A stretch of DNA of 64,000 nucleotides, taken from the NCBI GenBank assembly GCA_015075225.1, contig JABTUQ010000010.1, forward strand, positions 1 through 64,000, written 5' to 3'. Positions 34,846 through 44,800 of this stretch are shown piece by piece (the stretch's first letter is position 1; each line of letters starts with the position of its first letter). The notes under the pieces are model-generated. The model saw only the letters and a list, made by a program, of their open reading frames with translations, was not told the origin of the DNA and searched no databases. Made by a program: the position numbers and the translations under genes. Origin of the DNA: Burkholderiales bacterium (GTDB lineage: Bacteria; Pseudomonadota; Gammaproteobacteria; Burkholderiales; Nitrosomonadaceae).

Positions 34846-35796
34846 TCAGGCCTGAAAAGCGGGTAAAACGCCTGGATGATTGATGTGGTGTTCCAGAATT
34901 TTCTTGAAGTGATCTGGGTCTTTTTTATGAGTCAGTTCTCCGGGGCGAGGAAGATGGTAGTCATACAGACGTGATAACCAGAAGCGCAGAGCACCCGCAC
35001 GCAACATGGCCGGCCACGCAGGACATTCAGCAGGTATCAGCGGCCGGGCAGCGTGATACGCATTAACCAGGGCATGCATGCGTGTTTTATCCATTGCGCC
35101 GTCTGCAAACATACACCAGTCATTGGCAGTAATGGCTAGATCGTAGAGCAGGGCATCATTACAGGCAAAATAGAAATCAATGACCCCGCCTATTTCGTTG
35201 GATGTGAACAAGACGTTATCCCGGAAAAGATCAGCATGTATTACACCTTGCGGCAGGTCGGCCCTGACTTGCGTTGTCTGGAACCGCAATTCCTCTTTGA
35301 GCAGGTTTTGTTCGGAAGGAGAGAGAAAAGGCATGACGGTTGTGGCCGTATCCTGCCACCATGCCAGTCCGCGTGGATTTTTATTCCGGCCCGGATAATT
35401 TTGCCCCGCCAGGTGCATTCTGGCCAGTATTTCGCCAGTTTGGGCACATTGTTTTTCTCCGACTTGTACTATGGAATGCCCGGGAAGCAATGTCACGATA
35501 CAAGCCGGTTTGCCATTTAGCAGCCCCAGCAGGCGATGGTTATGTGATTCAACAGGTCTGGGGCAGGGGATTCCCTGTGCCGAGAGGTGTGCCATCAGGT
35601 TGAGGTAGAAAGGTAATTCGGTATTGGTCAATTTTTCGAACAGGGTCAGAATGAATTTGCCCTGTGTGGTGGTAACAAAGTAGTTGGTATTTTCAATACC
35701 GGAAGAAATGCCCTGTAAGTCGACCAATGATCCAAGCGAGTAATTGTGCAGCCAGAGAGCAAGCTGTTCTTTGGAAACCGGGGTAAAAACGGACAT
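34846..35796 (-). CDS. thrB: Homoserine kinase (aminoglycoside-phosphotransferase fold)
   Basis: The 316-residue enzyme phosphorylates homoserine on the path to threonine. It belongs to the APH-type ThrB of beta- and alphaproteobacteria: [15 protein letters not shown] near the N-terminus, the catalytic loop [14 protein letters not shown] (about residue 183), and [11 protein letters not shown] with the metal-binding Asp. All catalytic residues are visible. It lies downstream of a DUF2782 gene on the same strand, a frequent pairing in this group. Confidence 0.93.
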   Translation of the reverse strand: MSVFTPVSKEQLALWLHNYSLGSLVDLQGISSGIENTNYFVTTTQGKFILTLFEKLTNTELPFYLNLMAHLSAQGIPCPRPVESHNHRLLGLLNGKPACIVTLLPGHSIVQVGEKQCAQTGEILARMHLAGQNYPGRNKNPRGLAWWQDTATTVMPFLSPSEQNLLKEELRFQTTQVRADLPQGVIHADLFRDNVLFTSNEIGGVIDFYFACNDALLYDLAITANDWCMFADGAMDKTRMHALVNAYHAARPLIPAECPAWPAMLRAGALRFWLSRLYDYHLPRPGELTHKKDPDHFKKILEHHINHPGVLPAFQA

Positions 35797-35879
35797 GGAT
35801 GAAGCGTTGAAAAGTTGGTTGGAAAAAAACAGTCGTTAAATAAGCAGGCTGGATGCAGCGGAGCTGTCTTTCTGGAATA

Positions 35880-36260
35880 TCAGAAACGATAAATCTGCCA
35901 CATCGGGACACTTACACCTGATTCCATGTCTCCCCGGTGAGGTGTTCCGGCAGCACTACGCCGGTTCAGCAGATAATAGGGTTTGCCGATCCTGGGCGTG
36001 ATCTTGATCATGTAGAGTTCGCCATTGACCCGATATTCCTCAATCATTTTGTCTTTTCCTTCATGAATCGTTATCTCTGGTTCAAGAGATGGATCCAGTC
36101 CCAGTTCCGGAGGAAGTGTATTTTCTTCTTCTGCAGTGGGGGGTTCCGGGATTTCTGGCAATGGCACTAGATTATCCGGCTGCCGGGCTGTCTGTGCCCA
36201 TGCCAAAGGTGAGAGCCAGATCAGGTTGCCGCAGAGAAATAAAATAATGACTGACTTCAT
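35880..36260 (-). CDS. DUF2782 periplasmic protein
   Basis: The 126-residue product has a signal peptide (cleavage after WAQ, about residue 22), a Pro- and Glu-rich linker, and a C-terminal DUF2782 domain (EPEITIHEGKDKMIEEYRVNGELYMIKITPRIGKPYYL, ending PMWQIYRF). The function is unknown. It commonly sits between polA and thrB in betaproteobacteria, as here. Confidence 0.87.
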   Translation of the reverse strand: MKSVIILFLCGNLIWLSPLAWAQTARQPDNLVPLPEIPEPPTAEEENTLPPELGLDPSLEPEITIHEGKDKMIEEYRVNGELYMIKITPRIGKPYYLLNRRSAAGTPHRGDMESGVSVPMWQIYRF

Positions 36261-36321
36261 GCTGATTTACCGGAGAGTTGGAATGTTCTGATGTGCTTTG
36301 GTGACATGCATCTGTCTGGTG

Positions 36322-37041
36322 TTAAAGATTGAGCTGTATGTTGCGTTCGGCAGCTGACGGTTCAAATCCGGACGTTTCGTAAAAACGGAAGATGGCATCT
36401 ACAACCTCGGATGGTTCATCCACGATCTGAATAAGATCAATATCTTCTTCTGAAATAAAGTTATCCCGGACAAGGGCTTCCCTGAACCAGTCGATCATTC
36501 CCGTCCAGAAATCCGAACAAACTAGGATAATCGGCATTTTGCGGGTCTTGCCGGTTTGAACCAGAGTCAATGCTTCCATCAATTCATCCAGTGTGCCAAA
36601 TCCGCCAGGCATCACGACATAGGCGGTTGCAAATTTGATGAACATATATTTACGAGCAAAGAAATGGCGGAAAGTCTGGCTGATGTCCTGATAAACATTG
36701 CGGTGCTGTTCGTGCGGAAGCTGAATGTTTAATCCCACACTGGGAGATTTGCCATAAAAAGCACCTTTGTTGGCTGCTTCCATGATGCCAGGCCCACCGC
36801 CGGAAATGACCGAGAATCCGGCATCGGACAATTGTCTTGCGATGGCTTCGGTTAATTTATAATGTGGATGGTCGGGGTGGGTTCTGGCGCTGCCGAAAAT
36901 GCTGATTGCAGGTTGTATGCATTCGAGACGTTCAGTGCCTTCGACAAATTCCGCCACAATTCCCAAAACCCGCCATGATTCTTTGGCAGACCAGGGTTTT
37001 TCCAGGGTGAGGGCATCTCCCAATTTTGCTTGCAAACTCAT
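36322..37041 (-). CDS. LOG-family nucleotide 5'-monophosphate phosphoribohydrolase (TIGR00730)
   Basis: The 239-residue Rossmann-fold protein has the family motifs ISIFGSARTHPDHPHY, ISGGGPGIMEAANKGAF and the signature PGGFGTLDELMEALTL. Such enzymes release the base from nucleoside monophosphates (cytokinin-activating LOG or PpnN-like); the physiological substrate is not clear here. The ATG at 37041 is chosen because upstream residues run back into polA sequence on the opposite strand. Its start is only 15 bases from the divergent polA start. Confidence 0.88.
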   Translation of the reverse strand: MSLQAKLGDALTLEKPWSAKESWRVLGIVAEFVEGTERLECIQPAISIFGSARTHPDHPHYKLTEAIARQLSDAGFSVISGGGPGIMEAANKGAFYGKSPSVGLNIQLPHEQHRNVYQDISQTFRHFFARKYMFIKFATAYVVMPGGFGTLDELMEALTLVQTGKTRKMPIILVCSDFWTGMIDWFREALVRDNFISEEDIDLIQIVDEPSEVVDAIFRFYETSGFEPSAAERNIQLNL

Positions 37042-37056
37042 AAAGGTCCTTGTTTT

Positions 37057-39795
37057 ATGAAAACACTTTGCTGGTTGACGGTTCTTCCTACCTGTATCGT
37101 GCTTTTCATGCCCTGCCCGATTTGCGTAACCGCCTGAATGAACCCACTGGTGCAATTTATGGCGTGCTGAATATGTTGCGGTCGCCTGCTTAAGGAATAC
37201 CAGCCGGATTATAACGCGTGTGTGTTTGACGCAAAAGGTAAAACATTCCGGGAGGATATTTACCCACAATATAAGGCGCATCGTCCGCCAATGCCGGATG
37301 ATCTGGCCAGTCAGATCATCCCCCTGCATAGCTGTATTCGTGCAATGGGGTGGCCGCTTCTGATGGAAGAGGGGGTGGAAGCTGATGATGTGATCGGTAC
37401 ATTGGTTGAACATGCGGTCAACAGACAAGTGCAATGTGTGATTGCAACGGGCGATAAGGATATTGCGCAGTTGGTCAGATCGGGTATCCGGCTGGTGAAT
37501 ACCATGAATAATGAATCACTGGATGAACCAGGTGTTCTGCAGAAATTCGGTGTAACACCTGCGCAGATCATCGACTTTCTGGCGCTGGTGGGAGATAGCG
37601 TGGATAACATTCCGGGGGTAGAAAAAGTGGGCCCCAAAACGGCGGTTAAATGGCTTGACCAGTATGGCACGTTGGATAATCTGATTGCGCACGCAAACGA
37701 TATCAAAGGAGTGGTGGGAGAAAATCTGCGCAAAGCGCTGGATTGGTTACAGGTTTCAAGGGAACTACTGAAGATCAAATGCGATGTGCCGCTGGCGCTG
37801 GATTGGCAGGATCTGGTTGCAGCACCTCCCGATACCACCAGATTGACAGAGCTTTATGAACATCTTGAATTCCGGAGCTGGTTGCGCGAGCTTAAACAGA
37901 TTGATGCAAAAAATCATGCGCACACTGGGGAAAGTACGCCAGTCAGAGAGATAAATAATTCTTCTGGATTGGAACAGAAAGATGATCATGGACGTGACTA
38001 TCAGCTGATTCTGACCGATTCGCAACTGGATGATTGGCTGGCGCAGTGTGAATCCGCCGAGGTGGTTTCAATTGATACCGAGACAACTAGCCTGAGTCCA
38101 CTGGAAGCAAGGCTGGTGGGTATTTCAGTTTGCACAGAACCGGGGCGTGCGGCTTATATTCCTGTTGCCCATCATTATCAGGGGGTGCCTGCGCAACTGG
38201 ATCGCGAACAGGTGCTGCAGCGATTGAAGCCCTGGCTGGAAAATAATGATAAACCCAAGCTTGGCCAGAATCTGAAATACGATAAGCATGTGTTTGCCAA
38301 TCATGGGATTGCTCTGAATGGAATCGCACATGACACCCTACTGCAATCGTATGTGCTGGAATCCCACCTGCCCCATGATCTGGATAGTCTGGCCAACCGG
38401 CATCTGGATCTGCAAACCATTAGTTATGATGATGTCACCGGTAAGGGGGCAAAACGTATCGGGTTTGAGCAGGTGGAAATTCACCAGGCAGGCGTTTATG
38501 CGGCAGAAGATGCGGATATTCCTTTGCGCCTGCATCGGGTTTTATACCCAATCATCAGTCATGATGAACATCTTGGCCATATTTACCAGCAGATCGAAAT
38601 ACCGTTGCTGGAAGTATTGTTCCAGATTGAACGCCATGGCGTGCTGCTTGATACCGAATTGTTACGAGTGCAAAGCAGCGAGCTGACGCAACAATTGGTT
38701 GCACTTGAGCAGCAGGCGCATTCTCTTGCAGGTTATGCCTTTAATTTGAATTCAACCAGGCAAATACAGGAAATTCTGTTTGGGCAACACAAATTACCGG
38801 TGATAAAAAAAACGCCCAAGGGTGTGCCATCCACCGATGAAGAAGTACTCCAGCGCTTGGCGCTGGAGTATCCATTGCCTAAAGTTTTGCTGGATTATCG
38901 CGGGCTGGCCAAGTTGAAATCGACTTATATTGATAAATTGCCGCAGATGGTGAATGCACAAACAGGCCGTGTGCATACCCATTACGCTCAAGCCGTGGCA
39001 GTAACCGGCCGCCTGGCAAGTAATGATCCCAATCTGCAGAATATCCCGGTGCGTACATCCGAAGGCAGGCGTATTCGTGAGGCTTTTATTGCACCGGACG
39101 GCTGGTTGATTGTATCGGCAGATTATTCCCAGATTGAATTGCGTATCATGGCCCATATTTCCCAGGATGCAGGATTGATACAGGCTTTCCTGGGTGGGCA
39201 GGATATTCATCGTGCCACAGCCGCCGAAGTGTTTGGTGTGGCCGTCGATCAGGTGAATCCGGAACAGCGTCGTTACGCCAAGGTTATCAATTTTGGTTTG
39301 ATATATGGTATGTCCGAGTTTGGGCTCGCGAATCAGCTGGGTATAGATCGTACGGCTGCCCGTACTTTTATAGATCGCTATTTCGCGCGTTATCCGGGTG
39401 TGGCGGATTATATGCAACGTACCAGAGAAATTGCCAGGCAGCACGGGTATGTCGAAACCGTGCTGGGAAGAAGGTTGCAATTATCCGATATTCGTAGCAG
39501 CCAGCGTATGCGCCAGATCGGAGCGGAACGGGCGGCAATCAACGCACCGATGCAAGGCACGGCGGCCGACATTATTAAACTTGCGATGATTTCTGTGCAT
39601 CGCTGGTTGGTGGAAGCGCGGCTTGAAAGCAGGATGATCATGCAGGTGCATGACGAATTGGTGCTGGAGGTGCTTGAAAGTGAGTTGCCTGTTATCAGGG
39701 AAAATTTACCCCGGTTGATGGAGAACGTGCTCGAATTATCAGTGCCGTTGAAAGTGGAGGTGGGCGTGGGAAGGAATTGGGATCAGGCACACTGA
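37057..39795 (+). CDS. polA: DNA polymerase I, with two frameshifts near the 5' end
   Basis: From about 37190 the protein is a normal PolA: 5'-nuclease domain ([49 protein letters not shown]), 3'-5' exonuclease domain with intact [10 protein letters not shown] and AEDADI, and polymerase motifs [48 protein letters not shown] and [11 protein letters not shown]. The expected start is the ATG at 37057, but one base is missing around 37069 and one extra base is present near 37184. The N-terminal 45 residues ([15 protein letters not shown]) are therefore split between frames. The frame is open only from about 37204. Confidence 0.9.
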
Positions 39796-39928
39796 TTCTG
39801 TTTTTAATACAGGGTCTTGGATGGCTATATTTGAAAAATATCGTGAATTTTCTTGACTTATAACAAGCATCTCTTTAGATTGACTTTCCATGAGGCTGTA
39901 ATAATTAAAGAGGAGGAAGTTTATAAAT

Positions 39929-41122
39929 ATGGATATTATATCGGTACTCATGACCGGACTCATTGATCTGCCGTGGTGGGGTTACATTGTCGTAACACTG
40001 GTGTTGACCCACATAACCATTGCTAGCATCACCATTTTTCTACATCGTTATCAGGCGCACCGATCGCTGGAGTTGCATCCGGTGCCCAGCCATTTCTTTC
40101 GTTTCTGGCTGTGGCTCACAAGCGGAATGGTTACCAAGGAGTGGGCTGCCGTTCACCGGAAACATCATGCAAAATGTGAAACGGTAGATGATCCCCATAG
40201 CCCGCAGGTTTTCGGGATCAAAAAAGTGTTGGGTGAGGGGGCGGAGCTCTACAAAGTTGAAACCAAGAACCAGGAAACGCTTGATCGTTATGGACATGGC
40301 ACACCTGATGATTGGGTGGAGCGTAATGTCTATACCAAGCACAGTGCAGCCGGTATTGCATTAATGCTGGTGATTAATGTACTCCTGTTTGGTCCCATTG
40401 GATTGACGATTTGGGCTGTACAAATGATGTGGACGCCAGTAATGGCGGCTGGCGTCATAAATGGTATCGGACATTTCTGGGGTTATCGCAATTTCCGTTC
40501 GGAAGATGCCAGTCGTAATATCGTTCCCTGGGGTATCCTGATTGGCGGGGAGGAATTGCACAATAACCATCATGCCTATCCAACATCTGCTCGGTTATCT
40601 AACAAATGGTACGAGTTTGATATTGGCTGGATGTACATCCGAATACTGGAAATGGTGGGGTTGGCTCATGTGAAGAAAACAGCACCCAAATTACAGTTGA
40701 ACAAGGCCAAGGCGGAATGCGATCTTGAAACGTTGCAGGCGGTTATTTCTCATCGTTATGAAATATTGGCAAAATATACCAAATCATTGCAGGTTGCGTT
40801 CAAGAGCGAGTTGGTACATTTGCAACAAGCTGCAATTGAAAATGGCGTGGATGGCCTGACTTTGAGGAACTGGGTGCTGGCTGATGCCAAAACATTGAAA
40901 GAGGAAGAGCGTGCCAAGCTAGATCAGGTATTAAGCCATGCCCAGGTGCTGGATAAGCTCTATCGCATGAGAGAAGAGCTATCTTCAATATGGGAACGTT
41001 CTGCTGCGACCAAGGATGAGCTGCTTAAACAGCTCCAGGACTGGTGTCATCGTGCGGAAGGTAGTGGCATCGAATTGCTGGAGAATTTTTCCCGCAGATT
41101 GCGCTGCTATGCTATGGCCTAA
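39929..41122 (+). CDS. Membrane fatty-acid desaturase (delta-9 type)
   Basis: The 397-residue protein has hydrophobic segments at about 10-32, 52-70, 135-155 and 165-185 and the three His boxes of acyl desaturases: HRYQAH (about 38-43), HRKHH (about 75-79) and HNNHH (about 211-215). These bind the di-iron centre that introduces a cis double bond, probably into palmitate. A C-terminal helical extension of about 150 residues beyond the catalytic core is present and looks coiled. The gene ends at a bidirectional terminator. Confidence 0.9.
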   Translation: MDIISVLMTGLIDLPWWGYIVVTLVLTHITIASITIFLHRYQAHRSLELHPVPSHFFRFWLWLTSGMVTKEWAAVHRKHHAKCETVDDPHSPQVFGIKKVLGEGAELYKVETKNQETLDRYGHGTPDDWVERNVYTKHSAAGIALMLVINVLLFGPIGLTIWAVQMMWTPVMAAGVINGIGHFWGYRNFRSEDASRNIVPWGILIGGEELHNNHHAYPTSARLSNKWYEFDIGWMYIRILEMVGLAHVKKTAPKLQLNKAKAECDLETLQAVISHRYEILAKYTKSLQVAFKSELVHLQQAAIENGVDGLTLRNWVLADAKTLKEEERAKLDQVLSHAQVLDKLYRMREELSSIWERSAATKDELLKQLQDWCHRAEGSGIELLENFSRRLRCYAMA

Positions 41123-41142
41123 AATAGGTTTGGATGAGCAAC

Positions 41143-41169
41143 AAAAAACCCGCTCTAGGCGGGTTTTTT
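41143..41169. terminator. Bidirectional terminator between desaturase and rpmG
   Basis: AAAAAACCCGC and GCGGGTTTTTT pair around TCTAG, giving A and T runs on both sides, so it can end transcripts from either direction. Confidence 0.9.
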
Positions 41170-41210
41170 GTTGCATTTTAACATGAAAATATTTGTTGCT
41201 TGAGTGTTTG

Positions 41211-41366
41211 TTACTTGAGCTTGGTCTCTTTGTAGGTTACATGTTTTCTTGCTACAGGATCATATTTTTTGAGTTCCAACTTTTCTGGCTTGGCTCGCTT
41301 GTTCTTGGTTGTAGTATAAAAGTGACCTGTACCTGCTGAAGATTCCAGCTTTATTTTTTCCCGCAT
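41211..41366 (-). CDS. rpmG: 50S ribosomal protein L33
   Basis: The 51-residue product reads [20 protein letters not shown] and continues [31 protein letters not shown], the standard L33 sequence of the form without zinc-binding cysteines. L33 sits near the ribosomal E site. It follows rpmB by 37 bases on the same strand, the usual order. Confidence 0.96.
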   Translation of the reverse strand: MREKIKLESSAGTGHFYTTTKNKRAKPEKLELKKYDPVARKHVTYKETKLK

Positions 41367-41403
41367 AAATATACCTTTCTCTGTTTGTTTTGCAGAGTGC
41401 TAA

Positions 41404-41628
41404 TCAAACACGCTCTCCGCGTGCGCGCAAGTCGGCAATGACGGAATCAATGCCGTTTTTATCAATAGTACGAAGTGCTGCATTAGTAAGGCGCAGTCGT
41501 ACCCAGCGACTTTCACTTTCCAGCCAGAAGCGGCGCGATTGAAGGTTGGGCAGAAAGCGGCGTTTGGTTTTATTGTTGGCATGAGAGACATGATGGCCAC
41601 TCATGGGGCGCTTCCCGTGACCTGACAT
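41404..41628 (-). CDS. rpmB: 50S ribosomal protein L28, altered N-terminus
   Basis: From [20 protein letters not shown] onward the protein is ordinary L28, ending LRARGERV. The expected first residues (MARVCQVTG) are present in the DNA but in another frame: reading from 41639 gives ATA-GCT-CGC-GTA-TGT-CAG-GTC-ACG. One base is missing before the Lys-Arg-Pro. The AGGAG ribosome-binding site is positioned for that codon, which is ATA instead of ATG. As written, translation could start at the ATG at 41628, giving 74 residues and a changed N-terminus. An essential gene in this state suggests sequence error. Confidence 0.88.
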   Translation of the reverse strand: MSGHGKRPMSGHHVSHANNKTKRRFLPNLQSRRFWLESESRWVRLRLTNAALRTIDKNGIDSVIADLRARGERV

Positions 41629-41703
41629 ACGCGAGCTATTACACAACTCCTGATTAAATACTGAAGCTAAACATTATAGCTTGTATGGACATGTTTTTTC
41701 AAT

Positions 41704-42378
41704 TCAAATCAGGCCGCGTTCTGCAAAAGATATTACCTCGCCGCTGCCGACAATAAAGTGATCCAGCACTTTTATATCTACTAGGGCTAGTGCCTGTTTG
41801 AGAGATTGGGTTAGCACTTCATCTGCTCTACTTGGTTCAGCGACCCCAGAAGGGTGATTGTGCGCAAAAATCATGGCTGCTGCATTGTGGTACAAGGCGC
41901 GTTTAACGACTTCTCGCGGATAAACACTGGCCTGAGTCAGCGTGCCGTTAAATAATTCTTCAGTTGTGATGGTCCTGTGTCTGGCGTCCAAAAAAATACC
42001 AACAAAAACTTCGTGTGGTTTTCCTCGCAAACTTAGGCAAAGATAATTACGTACTGATTGTGGTGAATTCATAATGTCGCCGCTTTTGAGTTCCTCCGCC
42101 AACGCGCGCCTGGCTATTTCCATAACTGCCTGCAGTTGCGCAAATTTGGCGGGTCCCATACCAGGTAGCTCTCTAAATTCGCGTAGATTGGCGGCACATA
42201 ATTTTGTCAGGCTGCCGAAATGAGTCAAAAGATCGCGAGCGAGTTCGACTGCATTTTTTCCGGTAATACCTGTGCGCAGGAAAATAGCCAATAATTCAGC
42301 ATCCGAAAGAGAGGCAGCACCTTTCTCAATTAGTTTTTCCCGCGGGCGCTCGGCTTCTGGCCAGTCAGAAATTGCCAT
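41704..42378 (-). CDS. radC: RadC family JAB-domain protein
   Basis: The 224-residue protein has an N-terminal helix-hairpin-helix part ([35 protein letters not shown]) and a C-terminal JAB/MPN domain with the zinc motif HNHPSG followed by a conserved Asp (ADEVL) and [10 protein letters not shown]. The cellular role of RadC is not settled despite the DNA-repair name. It is divergent from coaBC and upstream of rpmB-rpmG, the typical neighbourhood. Confidence 0.95.
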   Translation of the reverse strand: MAISDWPEAERPREKLIEKGAASLSDAELLAIFLRTGITGKNAVELARDLLTHFGSLTKLCAANLREFRELPGMGPAKFAQLQAVMEIARRALAEELKSGDIMNSPQSVRNYLCLSLRGKPHEVFVGIFLDARHRTITTEELFNGTLTQASVYPREVVKRALYHNAAAMIFAHNHPSGVAEPSRADEVLTQSLKQALALVDIKVLDHFIVGSGEVISFAERGLI

Positions 42379-42503
42379 ATCGATATGAATCCTGTAAAAG
42401 TGAATTGGCTTGGTTCAAATAATCAAGAACAGTGAAACGGCTAATATGATCAAAAATAAATGGTTGTTTTGCTTGTTTGCTGGTTAACTTTTAATCTGTT
42501 TAC

Positions 42504-43706
42504 ATGAGTCTGATAAATTCACTTGCAGGGAAACGTTTGTTGCTAGGAGTGACAGGTGGAATTGCTGCTTATAAGGCGGCCGAATTTGTTCGTCTGCTGA
42601 TGCAGGAAGGTGTCGAAGTTCAGGCAGTAATGACTGAATCAGCTTGCCGGTTTGTCGGTGTAGCTACATTTCAGGGGTTGACGGGTAGAAAGGTGTTTAC
42701 CGAACTCTGGGATGATGATAATCAGAATGGGATGGCGCATATCCATCTTTCCCGGGAGGTGGATGCCATCGTGATTGCCCCGGCAACAGCGGATTTTATC
42801 GCCAAAATGGCGCATGGGCTGGCGGACGATTTACTTTCCACGCTTTGCTTGGCGCGTGATTGTCCATTGCTGGTTGCGCCTGCCATGAATTTGCAGATGT
42901 GGGAAAATTCGGCTACTCAACGAAACCTGGCAACTTTGCATCAGGATGGCGTAATCACACTTGGGCCTGCCAGTGGCTACCAGGCGTGTGGCGAAATTGG
43001 AATCGGTCGGATGCTCGAACCGGAAGATTTTCTGGATTTGACCAGGCGCTTCTTTCAACCCAAATATCTTGACGGTAAGCGAGTATTGATCACAGCGGGG
43101 CCTACTTTTGAGGCGATTGATGCTGTCAGGGGGCTGACTAACCGCAGCTCCGGGAAGATGGGAATCGCGATTGCGCAAGCTGCGCTTGAAGCAGGCGCAC
43201 AGGTAACATTGGTGTGTGGCCCGGTTTGCCAGCCGTTACCTGCTGTGCAGAAATGCATTCATGTCGTCAGCGCCGATGAAATGTTTGCTGCTGTTAAAGC
43301 AGAAACGGGTGGTAGCGATATTTTTATCAGTGTGGCAGCTGTTGCGGATTATCGCCCGGCTGAGCACTATACGTCCAAGCTGAAAAAGACATCAACAGCC
43401 ATAACATTGGCACTGATTCCCAATCCTGATATTTTGCAATATGTGGCCGGTCAGCCCAATCCTCCATTTTGTGTGGGATTTGCAGCAGAAACAGACGCAG
43501 TCGAACACTATGCGGAAGAAAAAAGAAAAAGGAAGAAGCTGCCACTGATTGTGGCCAATAATGCGATTGAGGCGATCGGTGCAAACGAGAGTGCGCTCAC
43601 ACTAATTGATGATGAGGGAATGCACCATTTGCCAACAGCCGATAAGAATGTGCAAGCCAGGCGGGTTATGGCGCATATTGCTCGTCTCTATAACGTACAT
43701 AATTGA
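42504..43706 (+). CDS. coaBC: Bifunctional phosphopantothenoylcysteine decarboxylase/phosphopantothenate-cysteine ligase
   Basis: The 400-residue enzyme catalyses two steps of coenzyme A synthesis. The N-terminal CoaC flavoprotein domain (about 1-185) has [13 protein letters not shown], the catalytic His in [33 protein letters not shown] and PAMNLQMW. The C-terminal CoaB domain (about 190-400) starts [27 protein letters not shown] and includes VAAVADYRP and the KLKK motif. It is followed by dut after 16 bases. Confidence 0.96.
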   Translation: MSLINSLAGKRLLLGVTGGIAAYKAAEFVRLLMQEGVEVQAVMTESACRFVGVATFQGLTGRKVFTELWDDDNQNGMAHIHLSREVDAIVIAPATADFIAKMAHGLADDLLSTLCLARDCPLLVAPAMNLQMWENSATQRNLATLHQDGVITLGPASGYQACGEIGIGRMLEPEDFLDLTRRFFQPKYLDGKRVLITAGPTFEAIDAVRGLTNRSSGKMGIAIAQAALEAGAQVTLVCGPVCQPLPAVQKCIHVVSADEMFAAVKAETGGSDIFISVAAVADYRPAEHYTSKLKKTSTAITLALIPNPDILQYVAGQPNPPFCVGFAAETDAVEHYAEEKRKRKKLPLIVANNAIEAIGANESALTLIDDEGMHHLPTADKNVQARRVMAHIARLYNVHN

Positions 43707-43722
43707 ATATATATCTACCACA

Positions 43723-44172
43723 ATGAAACAAGTTGATATCAAATTACTTGATCCGCGTCTAAAGAGTGTTTTCCCCGGTTACGCCACACCCGGTTCTGCT
43801 GGTTTTGATTTGCGTGCCTGTATCAGTGAAAAAACTGAGATTCATCCGGGTGAAACGCTTTTAATCCCATCAGGAATAGCCATTCATCTGGCTGATCCCG
43901 GTTTTGCGGCTGTGGTTTTGCCGCGATCCGGTCTGGGGCATAAACATGGAATCGTGCTGGGTAATCTGGTGGGATTGATCGATTCGGATTACCAGGGACA
44001 AATTCTGGTTTCCTGCTGGAATCGGGGGCAGATCGGATTCACGCTTGAGCCGATGGAGCGAATTGCGCAACTGGTCATTGTTCCGGTTGTGCAGGCCAGT
44101 TTTAATTTGGTAGAGGATTTTCAGCCAAGCAAGCGAGGGGAACAGGGATTTGGAAGTACTGGTAAATGTTGA
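43723..44172 (+). CDS. dut: dUTP diphosphatase
   Basis: The 149-residue trimeric dUTPase hydrolyses dUTP to dUMP, keeping uracil out of DNA and feeding thymidylate synthesis. All five motifs are visible: [41 protein letters not shown] and the C-terminal [10 protein letters not shown]. The ATG at 43723 gives the family start. Its end overlaps the next gene by seven bases. Confidence 0.97.
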   Translation: MKQVDIKLLDPRLKSVFPGYATPGSAGFDLRACISEKTEIHPGETLLIPSGIAIHLADPGFAAVVLPRSGLGHKHGIVLGNLVGLIDSDYQGQILVSCWNRGQIGFTLEPMERIAQLVIVPVVQASFNLVEDFQPSKRGEQGFGSTGKC

Positions 44173-44615
44173 GAGTCTGTCTTGCGGTATGGTTGATAGT
44201 CGGCAATTTGCTGAACACGGCTGGAGCTGAGGATCGGCAGTTACCAATCATGGAGCTCGACATTCAGGGCCACATAATTACTGCCGAGTTGGCGGAGACA
44301 GCTTCTGCCCGTACAACAGGACTTATGCATCGTACTCATTTGCCCGAAGATGTCGGCATGTTCTTTATTTTTCCAGTTGCTGGTATTCATTGCATGTGGA
44401 TGCAAAATATCTTGATTCCTTTAAGTGTTGCCTTCCTGGACGAGTCAAGGAAAATTATCAACCTGGCCCGGATGCAGCCAGAAACACTAACGCCGCACTG
44501 TTCCACCAGTGCGGCAAAGTATGCACTTGAAATGAATATAAACTGGTTTGACGAACGAAAAATCAAGGCGGGGGATAAAGTTGTGACAATTCCAGCCAAA
44601 GCAGATAGGCAGTAG
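44166..44615 (+). CDS. DUF192 secreted protein
   Basis: The 149-residue product has a signal peptide (about residues 1-21, ending NTAGA) and a DUF192 domain marked by [40 protein letters not shown] and [10 protein letters not shown]. The domain is a small beta barrel of unknown function, usually exported. It overlaps the end of dut by seven bases and is followed by a MITE. Confidence 0.88.
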   Translation: MLRVCLAVWLIVGNLLNTAGAEDRQLPIMELDIQGHIITAELAETASARTTGLMHRTHLPEDVGMFFIFPVAGIHCMWMQNILIPLSVAFLDESRKIINLARMQPETLTPHCSTSAAKYALEMNINWFDERKIKAGDKVVTIPAKADRQ

Positions 44616-44660
44616 CTCAACACCTCGCGGGGATGTGTAAATTTTCTGGCTCCTGCCCAG

Positions 44661-44800
44661 AGAGCCTCTGAAAAACCACCTATGTTGTCATTTTTGCGTT
44701 AAAAATTGATTCAAAATGCTCATTTATTACGCATAAACTCCACTTTTTCTCCGATTTTGCCTTGAACTGACTGCCTCACTGACGTTTTTTAGAAGTTTCC
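44661..44800 (+). mobile_element. MITE copy abutting the ffh stop codon
   Basis: This 140-bp copy runs from AGAGCCTCTGAAAAA to the terminal TTTTTTAGAAGTTTCC in the same orientation as 16226-16364. Its last base forms part of the ffh TAG stop on the opposite strand. No target duplication is clear, so the copy is older or rearranged. Confidence 0.75.

Noticed and set aside
44181..44240. Overlap of dut and the DUF192 gene as a possible fusion
   Set aside because: The stop of dut is clear and the next gene has its own signal peptide; the overlap is only seven bases.
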